39,461 bases of DNA from an uncultured Bacilli bacterium (GCA_905236395.1 CAJOPR010000022.1:1-39461), one strand, 5' to 3'; positions 16,561 through 25,525 are shown, numbered from the stretch's first letter. Translations and numbers: made by a program. The notes: generated from the letters alone by a model not told the origin.

Positions 16561-18966
16561 ATGTTTGAAAACAAAGCAGAATTTAAAAAAGCTTTTACCG
16601 AGCGCATGTTAGAGCGTTACGGCGTTTCTATTAAGGACAGCCATATCTCTGAGAGATATGCTATCTTAGGAGAAATGGTCAGAGACTACGCGAACGTGGA
16701 CTGGGGCAATACCAGAAATAAATCCATTAAACGTGACCAAAAGACTCTTATCTATTTCTCTATGGAATTCTTAATTGGTCGTTTACTCGTTAATAATATG
16801 CAAAATATGGGTATTTACGAAGTCGCTAAGGAAGGCCTTAAAGACTTAGGCATCAATATCCACGAATTAGAAGAACAAGAAAGTGATGCTGGTTTAGGTA
16901 ATGGTGGTTTAGGTAGACTCGCCGCTTGTTTCTTAGATAGCATCGCTTCATTAGGTTACTTAGGACATGGTAACTGTATCCGTTACCAATATGGTTTCTT
17001 TAGACAAAGAATCATTGATGGAAAACAAAAAGAGTTCCCAGATCAATGGTTAACAAACGGAAACGTTTGGGAAATCAGACGTCCCAAGTACGAAGTAGAA
17101 GTCAAATTCTATGGAAATCCTGAGACTTATTTAAAACCAGATGGTAGTTATGCGATTAGAACCGCGAATGCATTAGTCGTCCGTGCTGTTCCATACGATG
17201 TCCCAGTTGTCGGCTATCGTAACCACGTCACTAACTCTTTGAGACTTTGGTCCGCAGAACCAACCACTCACCATTTACCAAAAGACATTTCCTTTAACGA
17301 TTACCTTAGAGCGTTAGAAGAATTATGTCATGGTCTATATCCAGATGATTCCACAGAACAAGGACGTATCTTAAGACTCAGACAACAATACTTCTTAGTG
17401 TCCTCTGGTATTCAATGCACATTAAAGAGCTATTATAAGCACCATAAGACCTTAAAAGGTATTCATGAACACTACGTGTTCCAATTAAACGATACACATC
17501 CTATTTTAGCCATTCCAGAAATGATGAGAGTTATGATGGATGAATACGGCATGGGTTGGGATGAATCCTGGGAAGAAGTCAAACAATGTATGGCGTTCAC
17601 TAACCACACAGTTATGCCTGAAGCGTTAGAGAAGTGGCCAGTTAACTATGTCCAAAACTTAATCCCACGTTGTTTCATGATTATCGAAGAAATCAACCGC
17701 AGATTTAATATCCAAATGACCGCATTAGGTGTTAACGATGGTGAAAGATATGCGATGAACATCGTCAAAGATGGTCAAATCCATATGACAAACCTCGCTA
17801 TCTATACCGCCTTCTCCGTCAATGGTGTTGCGGCATTACATACAGAAATCTTAAAAGCAGTTACATTTAAAGACTTCTATAAATACATGCCTGAGAAGTT
17901 CAATAACAAGACCAATGGTGTTACCCATCGTAGATGGCTTATTAATGCTAACCCAGAATTAGCGAAATTAATCTCTTCTAAGATTGGTGAATCTTGGATT
18001 ACCAATATGGAGAAGATTAAAGGCTTTGAAAAGTACAAAGATGATAAAGAAGTCTTAAAGGCTTTAGGTAAGATTAAACTCGATAACAAGAAAGCCTTAG
18101 CTAAATACATTAAGGAGAGCTTGGATATTGATGTCAACGTGAATTCCATCTTTGATGTGCAAATTAAGCGTCTACACGCCTATAAACGTCAATTACTCAA
18201 TATCTTCCACATCATCTATCTCTACCAGAGAATGAAGAGTGATCCAAGCTTTAGAATTTATCCACGTACATTTATCTTTGGTGCGAAAGCAGCACCTAGC
18301 TATGTGTATGCGAAGAAGATTATCGAATTAATTATTGCTGTCGCAAATATCATTAATAACGATGACGATATCTCTAGATACTTAAAAGTCGTTTTCGTAG
18401 AAAATTATGGTGTCTCTTTGGCGGAATTAATCATTCCTGCAGCGGATGTCTCCGAACAAATCTCCACAGCTGGTAAAGAAGCTAGTGGTACATCCAACAT
18501 GAAACTCATGATGAATGGTGCGGTGACATTAGGCACAATGGATGGTGCGAATATTGAAATCGCTGAATGCGCTGGTGAAGAAAACGAAGTTATCTTCGGC
18601 CTCAGAAATAACGAAGTTGAAGAACTTAACCGTAATGGTTCCTATAATCCATGGGATATCTATAACGGTGATTACCGTGTTAAGAACGTTCTCGATTCCT
18701 TATTCTCTGGCGAATGGACTAACTACAAGCCAGATAAGTTCAGAATGATCTTCGATGAAATTATGAATAACCATGATAGTTATTACATTCTCAAAGACTT
18801 TGATAGTTATGTGAAAGCCCAAGAAAAAGTGGAGAAACTCTACAAAGATAAGATGGGCTGGCAACGTATGTGTTTGATGAATATCGCCAATAGTGGAAAG
18901 TTCACCAGCGATAGAACAATCAAACAATACGCCGAAGAAATCTGGCACTTACAAAAGGTTAAATAA
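16561..18966 (+). CDS. glgP: Glycogen/maltodextrin phosphorylase (GT35)
   Basis: An 801-residue pyridoxal-phosphate enzyme releasing glucose-1-phosphate from alpha-1,4-glucans. The PLP lysine is Lys648 in EASGTSNMKLMMNG, followed by the invariant LGTMDGANIEI. Substrate-site segments GLGNGGLGRLAACFLDS and NDTHP are present. The length is normal for the family. The window cannot decide between storage glycogen and imported maltodextrin as substrate; pairing with glgB suggests glycogen, while malQ upstream gives maltodextrins too. The start has a GGGAG site about 13 nt upstream. The next gene begins 2 nt after its stop. Confidence 0.96.
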   Translation: MFENKAEFKKAFTERMLERYGVSIKDSHISERYAILGEMVRDYANVDWGNTRNKSIKRDQKTLIYFSMEFLIGRLLVNNMQNMGIYEVAKEGLKDLGINIHELEEQESDAGLGNGGLGRLAACFLDSIASLGYLGHGNCIRYQYGFFRQRIIDGKQKEFPDQWLTNGNVWEIRRPKYEVEVKFYGNPETYLKPDGSYAIRTANALVVRAVPYDVPVVGYRNHVTNSLRLWSAEPTTHHLPKDISFNDYLRALEELCHGLYPDDSTEQGRILRLRQQYFLVSSGIQCTLKSYYKHHKTLKGIHEHYVFQLNDTHPILAIPEMMRVMMDEYGMGWDESWEEVKQCMAFTNHTVMPEALEKWPVNYVQNLIPRCFMIIEEINRRFNIQMTALGVNDGERYAMNIVKDGQIHMTNLAIYTAFSVNGVAALHTEILKAVTFKDFYKYMPEKFNNKTNGVTHRRWLINANPELAKLISSKIGESWITNMEKIKGFEKYKDDKEVLKALGKIKLDNKKALAKYIKESLDIDVNVNSIFDVQIKRLHAYKRQLLNIFHIIYLYQRMKSDPSFRIYPRTFIFGAKAAPSYVYAKKIIELIIAVANIINNDDDISRYLKVVFVENYGVSLAELIIPAADVSEQISTAGKEASGTSNMKLMMNGAVTLGTMDGANIEIAECAGEENEVIFGLRNNEVEELNRNGSYNPWDIYNGDYRVKNVLDSLFSGEWTNYKPDKFRMIFDEIMNNHDSYYILKDFDSYVKAQEKVEKLYKDKMGWQRMCLMNIANSGKFTSDRTIKQYAEEIWHLQKVK

Positions 18967-18968
18967 TT

Positions 18969-19463
18969 ATGGCGAAAATCGAACTTGAAGAACTATTCAA
19001 AGCGCAAGCGGAATTAGACGCCACAATAGCGAAAAACCATAACATCAGTTACGCCACCACAAGACATAGAAGAATCATGGCTTGTCTAGTGGAAATTGGC
19101 GAACTCGCTAACGCCACAAGATGTTTCAAATATTGGTCTAATAAAGGCCCAGATGCTGATGATGTTGTCCTCGCCGAATTTGCTGATGGACTACATTTCT
19201 TCCTCTCATTAGGTGTGGATATTAAAACTTCTAAAAGAAGTTATAATCTCACCAAACATATGGATAACGCGACCGACCAATTCTTAGAAGTCTATCATCG
19301 TCTAGATCAATATCGTAAAAAACAAGATGATAAGACATTCATCAAAGCGTTCCAATCATTCCTTAATTTGCTTCCATTATTAGGTTATAGATGGAAACAA
19401 TTAAGAGAGGCATATTATAAAAAACTTGGCGTCAATTATAACCGCCAAGAAACTAATTATTAA
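18969..19463 (+). CDS. MazG-like dUTPase (dUTPase_2 family)
   Basis: A 164-residue all-alpha nucleotide pyrophosphatase, most like the dimeric dUTPase family of Gram-positives and phages. The metal-binding pattern is Glu42-x-x-Glu45 (EIGELAN) and Glu70-x-x-Asp73 (EFADGLHF), with FKYWSNKGP between, which is the family hallmark. It would hydrolyse dUTP to dUMP and keep uracil out of DNA. It is joined to the phosphorylase by a TAAATAATTATG junction with no ribosome-binding site, so translation is probably coupled. Its last codons contain the minus-strand terminator of the convergent neighbour. Confidence 0.85.
   Translation: MAKIELEELFKAQAELDATIAKNHNISYATTRHRRIMACLVEIGELANATRCFKYWSNKGPDADDVVLAEFADGLHFFLSLGVDIKTSKRSYNLTKHMDNATDQFLEVYHRLDQYRKKQDDKTFIKAFQSFLNLLPLLGYRWKQLREAYYKKLGVNYNRQETNY
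19419..19449 (-). terminator. Minus-strand terminator inside the dUTPase gene
   Basis: Read on the minus strand, CTTGGCG and CGCCAAG form a perfect 7-bp stem with an 11-nt loop followed by TTTTTT. It ends transcription of the DUF523 gene but lies wholly within the last codons of the dUTPase gene. Confidence 0.8.
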
Positions 19464-19480
19464 TAGTTAGAAATAATTTA

Positions 19481-19912
19481 TTAAAGTAGGGTATCAATCT
19501 CGTCTTCTGAAAGGACAGTGATACCTTTTATTTTTAAGAGTTCTGCAGTAACTCCCATACCATCTTTTAACTTGTGAGAGAAGGTTCCATCGTAGATTTT
19601 ATGTGTGCCACAAGATGGGGAATTTTCTTTTAAGATTGCCACTTTAATTCCGAGGTATAGACAGATGTTTAAAGCGAGCTCCGCACCGGTATCAAATGCT
19701 TTCGTAACGTCTTTACCGTTATCCATTTTGATACGATCTTTGACTCTTTCACTTGGGTGTCTAGGTGAAGGTAAACCGCCTTCCATCTCAGGACAGAAGG
19801 GCACTAATTCATACTTTTCAAGTAAGAGTTTAACTTTTTCATTATAGTTGCTCTTACCATCGTATTTGGTTTTATCACCAACTAGACATGCGGAGATTAA
19901 AATCTTTTCCAT
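19481..19912 (-). CDS. DUF523 family protein
   Basis: A 143-residue cytoplasmic protein of family DUF523. Conserved features are ISACLVG with Cys9, the FCPEMEGGLPSPR segment (about 39-51) and KENSPSCG with Cys101. Such conserved Cys could bind metal or act in redox chemistry; the biochemical role is not established. The start lies 11 nt from a -10 box with no Shine-Dalgarno. It is divergent from the metallopeptidase gene and convergent with the dUTPase gene. Confidence 0.88.
   Translation of the reverse strand: MEKILISACLVGDKTKYDGKSNYNEKVKLLLEKYELVPFCPEMEGGLPSPRHPSERVKDRIKMDNGKDVTKAFDTGAELALNICLYLGIKVAILKENSPSCGTHKIYDGTFSHKLKDGMGVTAELLKIKGITVLSEDEIDTLL
19490..19535 (+). terminator. Plus-strand terminator inside the DUF523 gene
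   Basis: GGTATCA and TGATACC form a perfect 7-bp stem (22-nt loop with possible inner pairing) followed by TTTTATTTTT. It ends the glgB-glgP-dUTPase transcript and lies within the 3' coding end of the opposite-strand gene. Confidence 0.75.
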
Positions 19913-19923
19913 AAACCGTAAAT

Positions 19924-19952
19924 ATTCTATATTTCAGGACAAACTTATTCAA
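19924..19952 (-). promoter_or_regulatory. Promoter of the DUF523 gene
   Basis: On the minus strand TTGAAT (19952-19947) and TAGAAT (19929-19924) are 17 nt apart. The transcript would start about 5 nt before the ATG. The element overlaps the -35 region of the divergent promoter. Confidence 0.65.
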
Positions 19953-19964
19953 GTTATATATAAT
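19936..19964 (+). promoter_or_regulatory. Promoter of the YgjP-type peptidase gene, leaderless
   Basis: A consensus TATAAT (19959-19964) lies 17 nt after a weak AGGACA. Transcription is expected at about 19971, the A of the start codon. Confidence 0.6.
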
Positions 19965-19970
19965 TATGGC

Positions 19971-20615
19971 ATGGCAAATAATGAATTCATTTATATTTAT
20001 AAAGGAATTGAATATCCCGTTATCGTTACTCGTAAGAGAATGAGAAGTATCAGATATACCTACAAAGACGGTGTTTTTAAGGTAAGTGCACCTTATATGT
20101 TTGTCACGCAAGCCAAGATTGTACAGGGCTTAGATAAGTTCGCTGATAAGCTCATTAAAGCGGATGCGAGAAGCATAGCTTCTGGAAGCGATTTTATCTA
20201 TATCTTAGGTACACGTGTGCCCTTACAGGAATCTGGTGAGATCAAATTCACTGATGGTAGCGTTATCCAATATAAAGATCGAGCGGATCTAGATAAGAAA
20301 TTAAAGAAATGGTTTCTTCCCTACATCACAAACCGTGTGAGATATTATGAACAGGTAATGGAGATTAAAAAGCCATACAGCGTTCATGTGAGAAAGATGA
20401 CCACGAGATATGGAAGCAATTCTTCACAAACTCATTCATTATCATTCTCGATGATTTTACTCCATTATTCACGTGAAGTTATCGACTCCGTAATTGTCCA
20501 TGAACTTGCACATGACAAGGTCAGAGACCACTCAAAGAAGTTCTATGATGTAGTTTATAAATATTGCCCTGATTACAAGGCGTTACATAAGAGATTGAGA
20601 AAGGGAGAATTCTAA
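19971..20615 (+). CDS. YgjP/WLM-type zinc metallopeptidase
   Basis: A 214-residue protein of the YgjP family (DUF45, SprT-like fold). The zinc site is HELAH (His177, Glu178, His181), with a further His187 in RDHSKKFY. Upstream are the family segments VRKMTTRYGS and ILLHYSREVIDSVIVHEL. No signal peptide is present, so it is cytoplasmic; substrates of this family are uncertain. The frame is open further upstream, but ATG 19971 (MANNEF) is preferred because it coincides with the predicted transcription start and the protein alignment begins there. The stop overlaps the next gene as TAATG. Confidence 0.85.
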   Translation: MANNEFIYIYKGIEYPVIVTRKRMRSIRYTYKDGVFKVSAPYMFVTQAKIVQGLDKFADKLIKADARSIASGSDFIYILGTRVPLQESGEIKFTDGSVIQYKDRADLDKKLKKWFLPYITNRVRYYEQVMEIKKPYSVHVRKMTTRYGSNSSQTHSLSFSMILLHYSREVIDSVIVHELAHDKVRDHSKKFYDVVYKYCPDYKALHKRLRKGEF

Positions 20616-21334
20616 TGGTTAAGTATATTGAAAGCAAAGAAAACAATAAGATTAAACACGCTGCCAGTTTAAAAGAAAGTAAATACCGTAAAGAGTACGG
20701 CGAATTTCTCGCTGAAGGCAAAAAAGCATTAGAGCTAGCACTTAGTGCTAAGAATGTAAAAGAAATATTCACCTTAAAAGCTTTAGAAAACATCCCAAAT
20801 GATATTACTCAATATGTAGTAAAACCAGATCTTTTAAAGAAGATTTCTCTTACCGGTTCTCCAGAAGGAATCGTCTTTGTTAGTCAGATAGTGGAACGCA
20901 AGCCAAAAAGACTTAATAAAGTAGTGTATCTCGACCATGTGAATGATCCAGGTAATGTGGGCACGATTATGAGAACCGCATTGGCGTTTTCTTATGATGC
21001 AATTATCTTGTCTGAAGGTAGCTGTGATCCATATAACGAGAAGGTTGTTTCTGCGAGTAAAGGTGCTATCTTCCAACTCCCAATATTACGTGCTGAATTA
21101 AGTGAATTCTGCAAAGATAAAACAGTCATTGTTTCTGCTTTGAACGATAAAGCAAAAGACTTAAAAGAGTTAGAAACTCCAAAATCATTTATCCTTGTTG
21201 TGGGTAATGAAGCTTCTGGTGTTTCTAAAGAGACATTAGAAAGTGCAGATATTGTCACAAAAATTGATATTAATAATATAGATTCCTTGAATGTCGCTGT
21301 TGCAGCGGGCATATTAATGAACCATTTGCGTTAA
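20615..21334 (+). CDS. TrmH/SpoU family RNA 2'-O-methyltransferase
   Basis: A 239-residue SPOUT methyltransferase acting on rRNA or tRNA ribose, using S-adenosylmethionine in a trefoil knot. The N-terminal substrate domain (about 1-95) contains EYGEFLAEGKKALELA, typical of 23S rRNA enzymes. Motif 1 is NDPGNVGTIMRTA (110-122), motif 2 GNEASGVS, motif 3 SLNVAVAAGIL. The exact target base is unknown. Translation is coupled to the upstream peptidase by a TAATG overlap. It is followed by pheS with its own promoter. Confidence 0.9.
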   Translation: MVKYIESKENNKIKHAASLKESKYRKEYGEFLAEGKKALELALSAKNVKEIFTLKALENIPNDITQYVVKPDLLKKISLTGSPEGIVFVSQIVERKPKRLNKVVYLDHVNDPGNVGTIMRTALAFSYDAIILSEGSCDPYNEKVVSASKGAIFQLPILRAELSEFCKDKTVIVSALNDKAKDLKELETPKSFILVVGNEASGVSKETLESADIVTKIDINNIDSLNVAVAAGILMNHLR

Positions 21335-21379
21335 TAAAAACGAAATATACCATTTTCATATTTAAAAATATGCACACTA

Positions 21380-21388
21380 TGATATAAT
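21380..21388 (+). promoter_or_regulatory. Extended -10 promoter of pheST-yceD
   Basis: TGATATAAT is an extended -10. The leader before pheS is only ~35 nt, too short for a T-box element. Confidence 0.7.
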
Positions 21389-21427
21389 CACTTTACGTGT
21401 GTAAATTTGATGTAGGAGTAAATGCTT

Positions 21428-22465
21428 ATGAAAAATGAAAAATTAAAAGCAATTCTCGATGAAGCGTTAGAAAACATTCGTAATGCCTTAGAACTAGAAG
21501 ATATTAACGAACGTAGAAACCGCTATCTAGGTAAAAAGAGTGAACTAGCCTCTATGGGTAGTCAAATCGCTACTTTACCACCAGAAGAAAAGAAAACTTT
21601 TGGTCAAGAAATGAATGAAGTTAGAACTAAGATTGCCGAAGCTATTGAAGCCCGTATGGCGGCTATCAAAGCTAAAGCTTTAGAAGCTAAGCTTAAGAGA
21701 GAAACAATCGATATTTCTCTTCCTGGTAGAAATGAAACATTAGGTGCTAGGAATCCATTCTATATCGTTAAAGACGAGATGACTGAGATCTTCTTAGGCA
21801 TGGGTTTTGAAGTGGCTGATGGACCAGAAATTGAAACCGATATGTTTAACTTCGAACTTTTAAATATTCCAAAAGACCATCCTGCAAGAGATATGCAAGA
21901 TACTTTCTACATCGATGAGAACACGTTATTAAGAACACATACTTCCCCAGTTCAAGCGAGAACAATGGAAAAAGCCAAAGGCGCTCCAATAAGAATCATT
22001 TGTCCTGGTAAGACCTATCGTAGAGATGATGACGATGCTACGCATTCTCATCAATTCGCTCAAATTGAAGGTCTTGTTATCGATAAAGGTATCAACATTG
22101 GACACTTAAAAGCGACATTAGAGTTATTCGCGAAAAAGATGTTCGGTGAAAAGAGAGAAATTCGTTTAAGAAGTTCTTACTTCCCATTCACAGAACCTTC
22201 TGTGGAAGTTGATATTACCTGCGCTAATTGCGGTGGCAAAGGCTGCAATATGTGTAAAGGTACTGGATATATTGAAATCCTTGGTGGTGGTATGGTTCAC
22301 CCCAACGTTTTAAAGATGAATGGATACGATCCAGAAGTCTATAGTGGCTTTGCTTTTGGTATTGGTATTGAAAGAGTGGCCATCCTTAGATATGGCATTG
22401 ATGATATCCGTAAATTCTATAACAATGATGTAAGATTCTTACATCAATTCAAGAAGAAAGACTAA
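21428..22465 (+). CDS. pheS: Phenylalanyl-tRNA synthetase alpha subunit
   Basis: The catalytic class II subunit, 345 residues. An N-terminal coiled coil (about 1-85) binds tRNA. The catalytic core has [11 protein letters not shown], motif 2 [11 protein letters not shown] and motif 3 [17 protein letters not shown]. The Cys-rich [16 protein letters not shown] stretch is normal for Gram-positive PheS. ATG 21428 is chosen over 21422 because the AGGAG at 21414-21418 is 9 nt away instead of 3. The partner subunit follows 20 nt later. Confidence 0.96.
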   Translation: MKNEKLKAILDEALENIRNALELEDINERRNRYLGKKSELASMGSQIATLPPEEKKTFGQEMNEVRTKIAEAIEARMAAIKAKALEAKLKRETIDISLPGRNETLGARNPFYIVKDEMTEIFLGMGFEVADGPEIETDMFNFELLNIPKDHPARDMQDTFYIDENTLLRTHTSPVQARTMEKAKGAPIRIICPGKTYRRDDDDATHSHQFAQIEGLVIDKGINIGHLKATLELFAKKMFGEKREIRLRSSYFPFTEPSVEVDITCANCGGKGCNMCKGTGYIEILGGGMVHPNVLKMNGYDPEVYSGFAFGIGIERVAILRYGIDDIRKFYNNDVRFLHQFKKKD

Positions 22466-22485
22466 GAGAAAGCGAGGAAATAACT

Positions 22486-24882
22486 ATGTTAGTAAGTTTA
22501 AAAGAAGTGAAAAAATACGTTTCTTTAGACGGTTTAACCGCTGAAGAGATTGCTAATGGTTTGACATTCGCTGGTATCGAAGTCGAAGAAATTAGAAGAT
22601 TAGCTAGTGGCACAAATCTTGTCATTGGTGAAATTAAAACTTGTGTGGCTCACCCAGATAGTGATCACCTCCACATTTTAAATGTTGATTTAGGTGAAAA
22701 ATATGGTGTCGAGCAAATCGTCTGTGGTGCGCCTAACGCACGCGCTGGCTTAAAAGTTATCGTGGCCCGTGTGGGTGCGAAGCTTCCTGGTGGCGAGATT
22801 AAAGCAGGTGTTATCCGTGGACAATCCTCTAACGGCATGTGCTGTTCCTTATTAGAACTTGGTGTAGACAGTAAGTATCTTACTGAATACCAACAATCTG
22901 GTATTGAAGAACTACCAGAAGACGCACCTGTTGGTGAAGAAGATGTCCTAGGATATTTAGGTTTAGATGACGAAGTCTTGAACTTAAAGGTTTTGGCCAA
23001 CCGTCCTGATTTATTATCTATTTATAATGTCGCACGCGAGATTGGTGCGATCTTTGATAGAGAAGTAGAAATCCCAGAGCCAGAAGAGATCGTGGATTTT
23101 GATAGCAAATTAATCGTTGGTTCTAAGACCGATAAGTGCACGCAATTCTCCGGTAAAGAAATTAGAAACATCACCGTTAAAGAATCTCCAAAATGGATGA
23201 AAGACGCTTTGATGGCGATGGGTATTAGAAGCATCAACAATATCGTAGATATTGGTAACTATGTCATGCTCATGACAGGTCAACCATTACATATGTATGA
23301 TGCTGATAAATTACCACATGAAGATTTAATCGCTAGAGATAACTATGAAGGCGATTTCGTCGCTTTAGATGAAAAGACCTATAAAGTCATTCCTGGAGAT
23401 ATCGTGATCACCAGCAATAAGAAACCAATGTGTTTAGGTGGTGTCATGGGTGCTCTTGAATGTGCGGTTGATGAAAACACCAAGAACATCTATATCGAAG
23501 CCGCTTCCTTTGACGGAGCGACCATCCGTCATACATCCTCTAGACTTGGCTTAGCTAGTGAATCTAGTTCTAGATTCGTGAAGGGCACAAATCATTTCCA
23601 ATATGAAAGAGTCCTTAACTTAGCGGCAGAATTAATTAGAGACTTATGCGATGGTGAAGAATTCTCTGATATCATCACTTATCAAAGTGAAAAATATGAA
23701 GATAAGAAGATTTCATCTTCTGTGGAAAGAATTAACGGTAGATTAGGTACCGAATTCTCTCCAAAAGAAATCAGAGATGTTTTAGAGAGATTACATTTCA
23801 AAGTGATGATGGGTGATGCTTCCTTTGTCGCAGTAGTCCCATCATGGAGACTTGATGTCACATGTGACGCTGATTTAAGCGAAGAAGTCATCAGACTATT
23901 AGGCTTTGAAAATGTTAAATCTAAACTCCCATGTTTAGACACCAAATTAGGTGCTTTAACACAAGAACAAAATAGACTCAGAAATATCCGTTTCTATTTA
24001 TTAGATAAAGGCTTAGATGAATGTGTTACCTACTCCTTGATCAGCAAAAAGGAGCAAGATTTATTTAATTTATTAAATAATGAAGAACATTATGTCATCT
24101 TAAATCCTCTCACTGATGAAAGAGAAGTATTTAGAACTCACATTCTCCATTCCTTACTCAAAGTGGCTACTTATAACGTCGCTAGACAGAATAAGAATTT
24201 AGCCTTATTTGAATCCGCTCACATGATGAGCAAATCCTCTTCATCCACTCACTTAGTCATCCTCTTAGTGGGCAAAGAAGAAAGAAGAGGCAGTATGGAA
24301 GGCATTTCTTATGACTTCTACCACATGAAAGGTTTAGTGGAAGGCATCTTTGCGATGTTAGGTATTGAATCCTCACGTTACAAATTCGAAAGATGCAAAG
24401 ATCACCTTGAAGAATTGCATCCTGGAAAATCCGCGGAAATTATCTTCCAAAACCAAGTCATCGGTAAGTTCGGTGAGCTCCATCCAAACCAAATTTCTGC
24501 CTATGATTTAGGCAAGACCAGCGCAGTGGTTTTAGAAATGAATCTAGATTCATTACTAAGCGCTAAGGTTTCAACCACAAAAATGACTCCAATTTCCAGA
24601 TTCCCAAGCGTCTCTCGTGACCTCGCTTTATTGGTGGATAAATCAGTTGTCGCAAAAGACTTGATTAAGACCATCAAAGTGACTGGAAAAGGTATTGTTA
24701 CTGATGCAGAAGTCTTCGATGTTTACGAAGGTGAAAACCTCGCATTCAACAAGAAATCTATCGCTATCAGTGTCACTTATTCCAGTGATGATCACACATT
24801 GACCGATAAAGAAATCGTGGAAGTGGAAAATCGCATCAAATTTGAACTCACCAAACAACATAACGCTGAGCTCAGAATGTAA
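22486..24882 (+). CDS. pheT: Phenylalanyl-tRNA synthetase beta subunit
   Basis: A 798-residue subunit of the PheS2PheT2 enzyme. In order: N-terminal strand (VSLKEVKKYV), OB-fold tRNA-binding domain (about 40-150, with CVAHPDSDHLHI and CGAPNAR), the B3/B4 editing domain (about 210-390), the B5 domain (about 400-475), the inactive class II-like core, and a C-terminal ferredoxin-like anticodon-binding domain starting at PISRFPSVSRDLALLVD. It is full length. The ribosome-binding site GAGG is upstream. Confidence 0.96.
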   Translation: MLVSLKEVKKYVSLDGLTAEEIANGLTFAGIEVEEIRRLASGTNLVIGEIKTCVAHPDSDHLHILNVDLGEKYGVEQIVCGAPNARAGLKVIVARVGAKLPGGEIKAGVIRGQSSNGMCCSLLELGVDSKYLTEYQQSGIEELPEDAPVGEEDVLGYLGLDDEVLNLKVLANRPDLLSIYNVAREIGAIFDREVEIPEPEEIVDFDSKLIVGSKTDKCTQFSGKEIRNITVKESPKWMKDALMAMGIRSINNIVDIGNYVMLMTGQPLHMYDADKLPHEDLIARDNYEGDFVALDEKTYKVIPGDIVITSNKKPMCLGGVMGALECAVDENTKNIYIEAASFDGATIRHTSSRLGLASESSSRFVKGTNHFQYERVLNLAAELIRDLCDGEEFSDIITYQSEKYEDKKISSSVERINGRLGTEFSPKEIRDVLERLHFKVMMGDASFVAVVPSWRLDVTCDADLSEEVIRLLGFENVKSKLPCLDTKLGALTQEQNRLRNIRFYLLDKGLDECVTYSLISKKEQDLFNLLNNEEHYVILNPLTDEREVFRTHILHSLLKVATYNVARQNKNLALFESAHMMSKSSSSTHLVILLVGKEERRGSMEGISYDFYHMKGLVEGIFAMLGIESSRYKFERCKDHLEELHPGKSAEIIFQNQVIGKFGELHPNQISAYDLGKTSAVVLEMNLDSLLSAKVSTTKMTPISRFPSVSRDLALLVDKSVVAKDLIKTIKVTGKGIVTDAEVFDVYEGENLAFNKKSIAISVTYSSDDHTLTDKEIVEVENRIKFELTKQHNAELRM

Positions 24883-24883
24883 T

Positions 24884-25375
24884 ATGAAAATTAATCGTGC
24901 TTTACTCACAAATGGGGTATCTCAAAAGTATGAAGAAGAGATAGATTTTTCCTCTGTCTCTTTTGATCCAACTCATATCAAAAGCATCCCTTCTTGTGTG
25001 GTTAAAGCCACAGCTACAGACTATGAATCTATTCTACGAATAGAAGTAGAGATAAATGCCTTAGTCATCGGTGTTTGTGCTTATAGTTTAGAAGATGTTG
25101 AATTGAAGCTTAAAATCAAAGATGAATTGAACTTCACAGATGATCCAGAAGACGAGGATAATTACTACGAAAAAGGTAACATTATTGACCTTGATAGTTA
25201 CATCCTTGGAATCTTACTTGCAAACATCCCGGTGAAGATAGTCAAAAAGAACGCGAAACTTCCAGAAAGTGGTAAAGAATATCGCATTCTCAGCGAAGAG
25301 GAATATGTCAAAGAAAAAGAAAATTCCACAGATCATCGTTGGGATATTTTAGACAGTGTCGAAACTGAAGACTAA
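24884..25375 (+). CDS. yceD: YceD/DUF177 family protein (rRNA accumulation factor)
   Basis: A 163-residue acidic protein of family DUF177, linked in other bacteria and plants to 23S rRNA accumulation. The late segment EDNYYEKGNIIDLDSYILG matches the family core (an acidic stretch, then ID(L) and a helix), followed by a C-terminal region ending DHRWDILDSVETED. ATG 24884 is chosen because it follows the pheT stop by one base (TAATATG). The usual partner rpmF (L32) does not follow; a terminator does. Confidence is moderate because family members are diverse. Confidence 0.75.
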   Translation: MKINRALLTNGVSQKYEEEIDFSSVSFDPTHIKSIPSCVVKATATDYESILRIEVEINALVIGVCAYSLEDVELKLKIKDELNFTDDPEDEDNYYEKGNIIDLDSYILGILLANIPVKIVKKNAKLPESGKEYRILSEEEYVKEKENSTDHRWDILDSVETED

Positions 25376-25401
25376 TAGAACACATAGTGTTATATCATAG
25401 C

Positions 25402-25437
25402 AAAGTCCGAAAATAATTAATTCGGGCTTTTCTTTTT
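25402..25437 (+). terminator. Intrinsic terminator of pheST-yceD
   Basis: AAAGTCCGAA pairs with TTCGGGCTTT (10 bp, one U-G) around a 9-nt loop, followed by TTTTCTTTTT. Confidence 0.9.
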
Positions 25438-25458
25438 AATTTTTCTTTAAAAAATACC

Positions 25459-25488
25459 TTGCGCTATATATAGCAAAATCTCTATAAT
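25459..25488 (+). promoter_or_regulatory. Promoter of the mraZ division cluster
   Basis: TTGCGC (25459-25464) and TATAAT (25483-25488) are 18 nt apart. A perfect 12-bp palindrome GCTATATATAGC (25463-25474) occupies the spacer and part of the -35. Transcription would start near 25495, directly before the 10-bp repeats. Confidence 0.8.
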
Positions 25489-25495
25489 GGTAGTA

Positions 25496-25525
25496 CAAGT
25501 GGAAGAAAGTGGTAGAAAGTGGTAG
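25496..25525 (+). promoter_or_regulatory. Three tandem 10-bp MraZ-type boxes
   Basis: CAAGTGGAAG, AAAGTGGTAG and AAAGTGGTAG lie in perfect 10-bp register, one helical turn each, and end 2 nt before the mraZ ATG. As I recall, Mollicutes MraZ binds repeated AAAGTG[T/G], which fits two units exactly and the first with one change. The repeats take the place of a canonical ribosome-binding site, so binding could block both transcription and initiation. Confidence 0.8.

Noticed and set aside
17055-17072. Catabolite-responsive element-like GGAAACGTTTGGG
   Set aside because: It lies deep within the phosphorylase coding sequence and encodes conserved residues; no cre was seen near a promoter.
21389-21427. 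T-box or riboswitch before pheS
   Set aside because: The leader is about 35 nt and lacks T-box elements; the same holds for ileS (29858-29947).
25379-25391. Inverted repeat AACAC-ATA-GTGTT after yceD
   Set aside because: Short, without T-run, and next to a much stronger terminator; no role can be supported.
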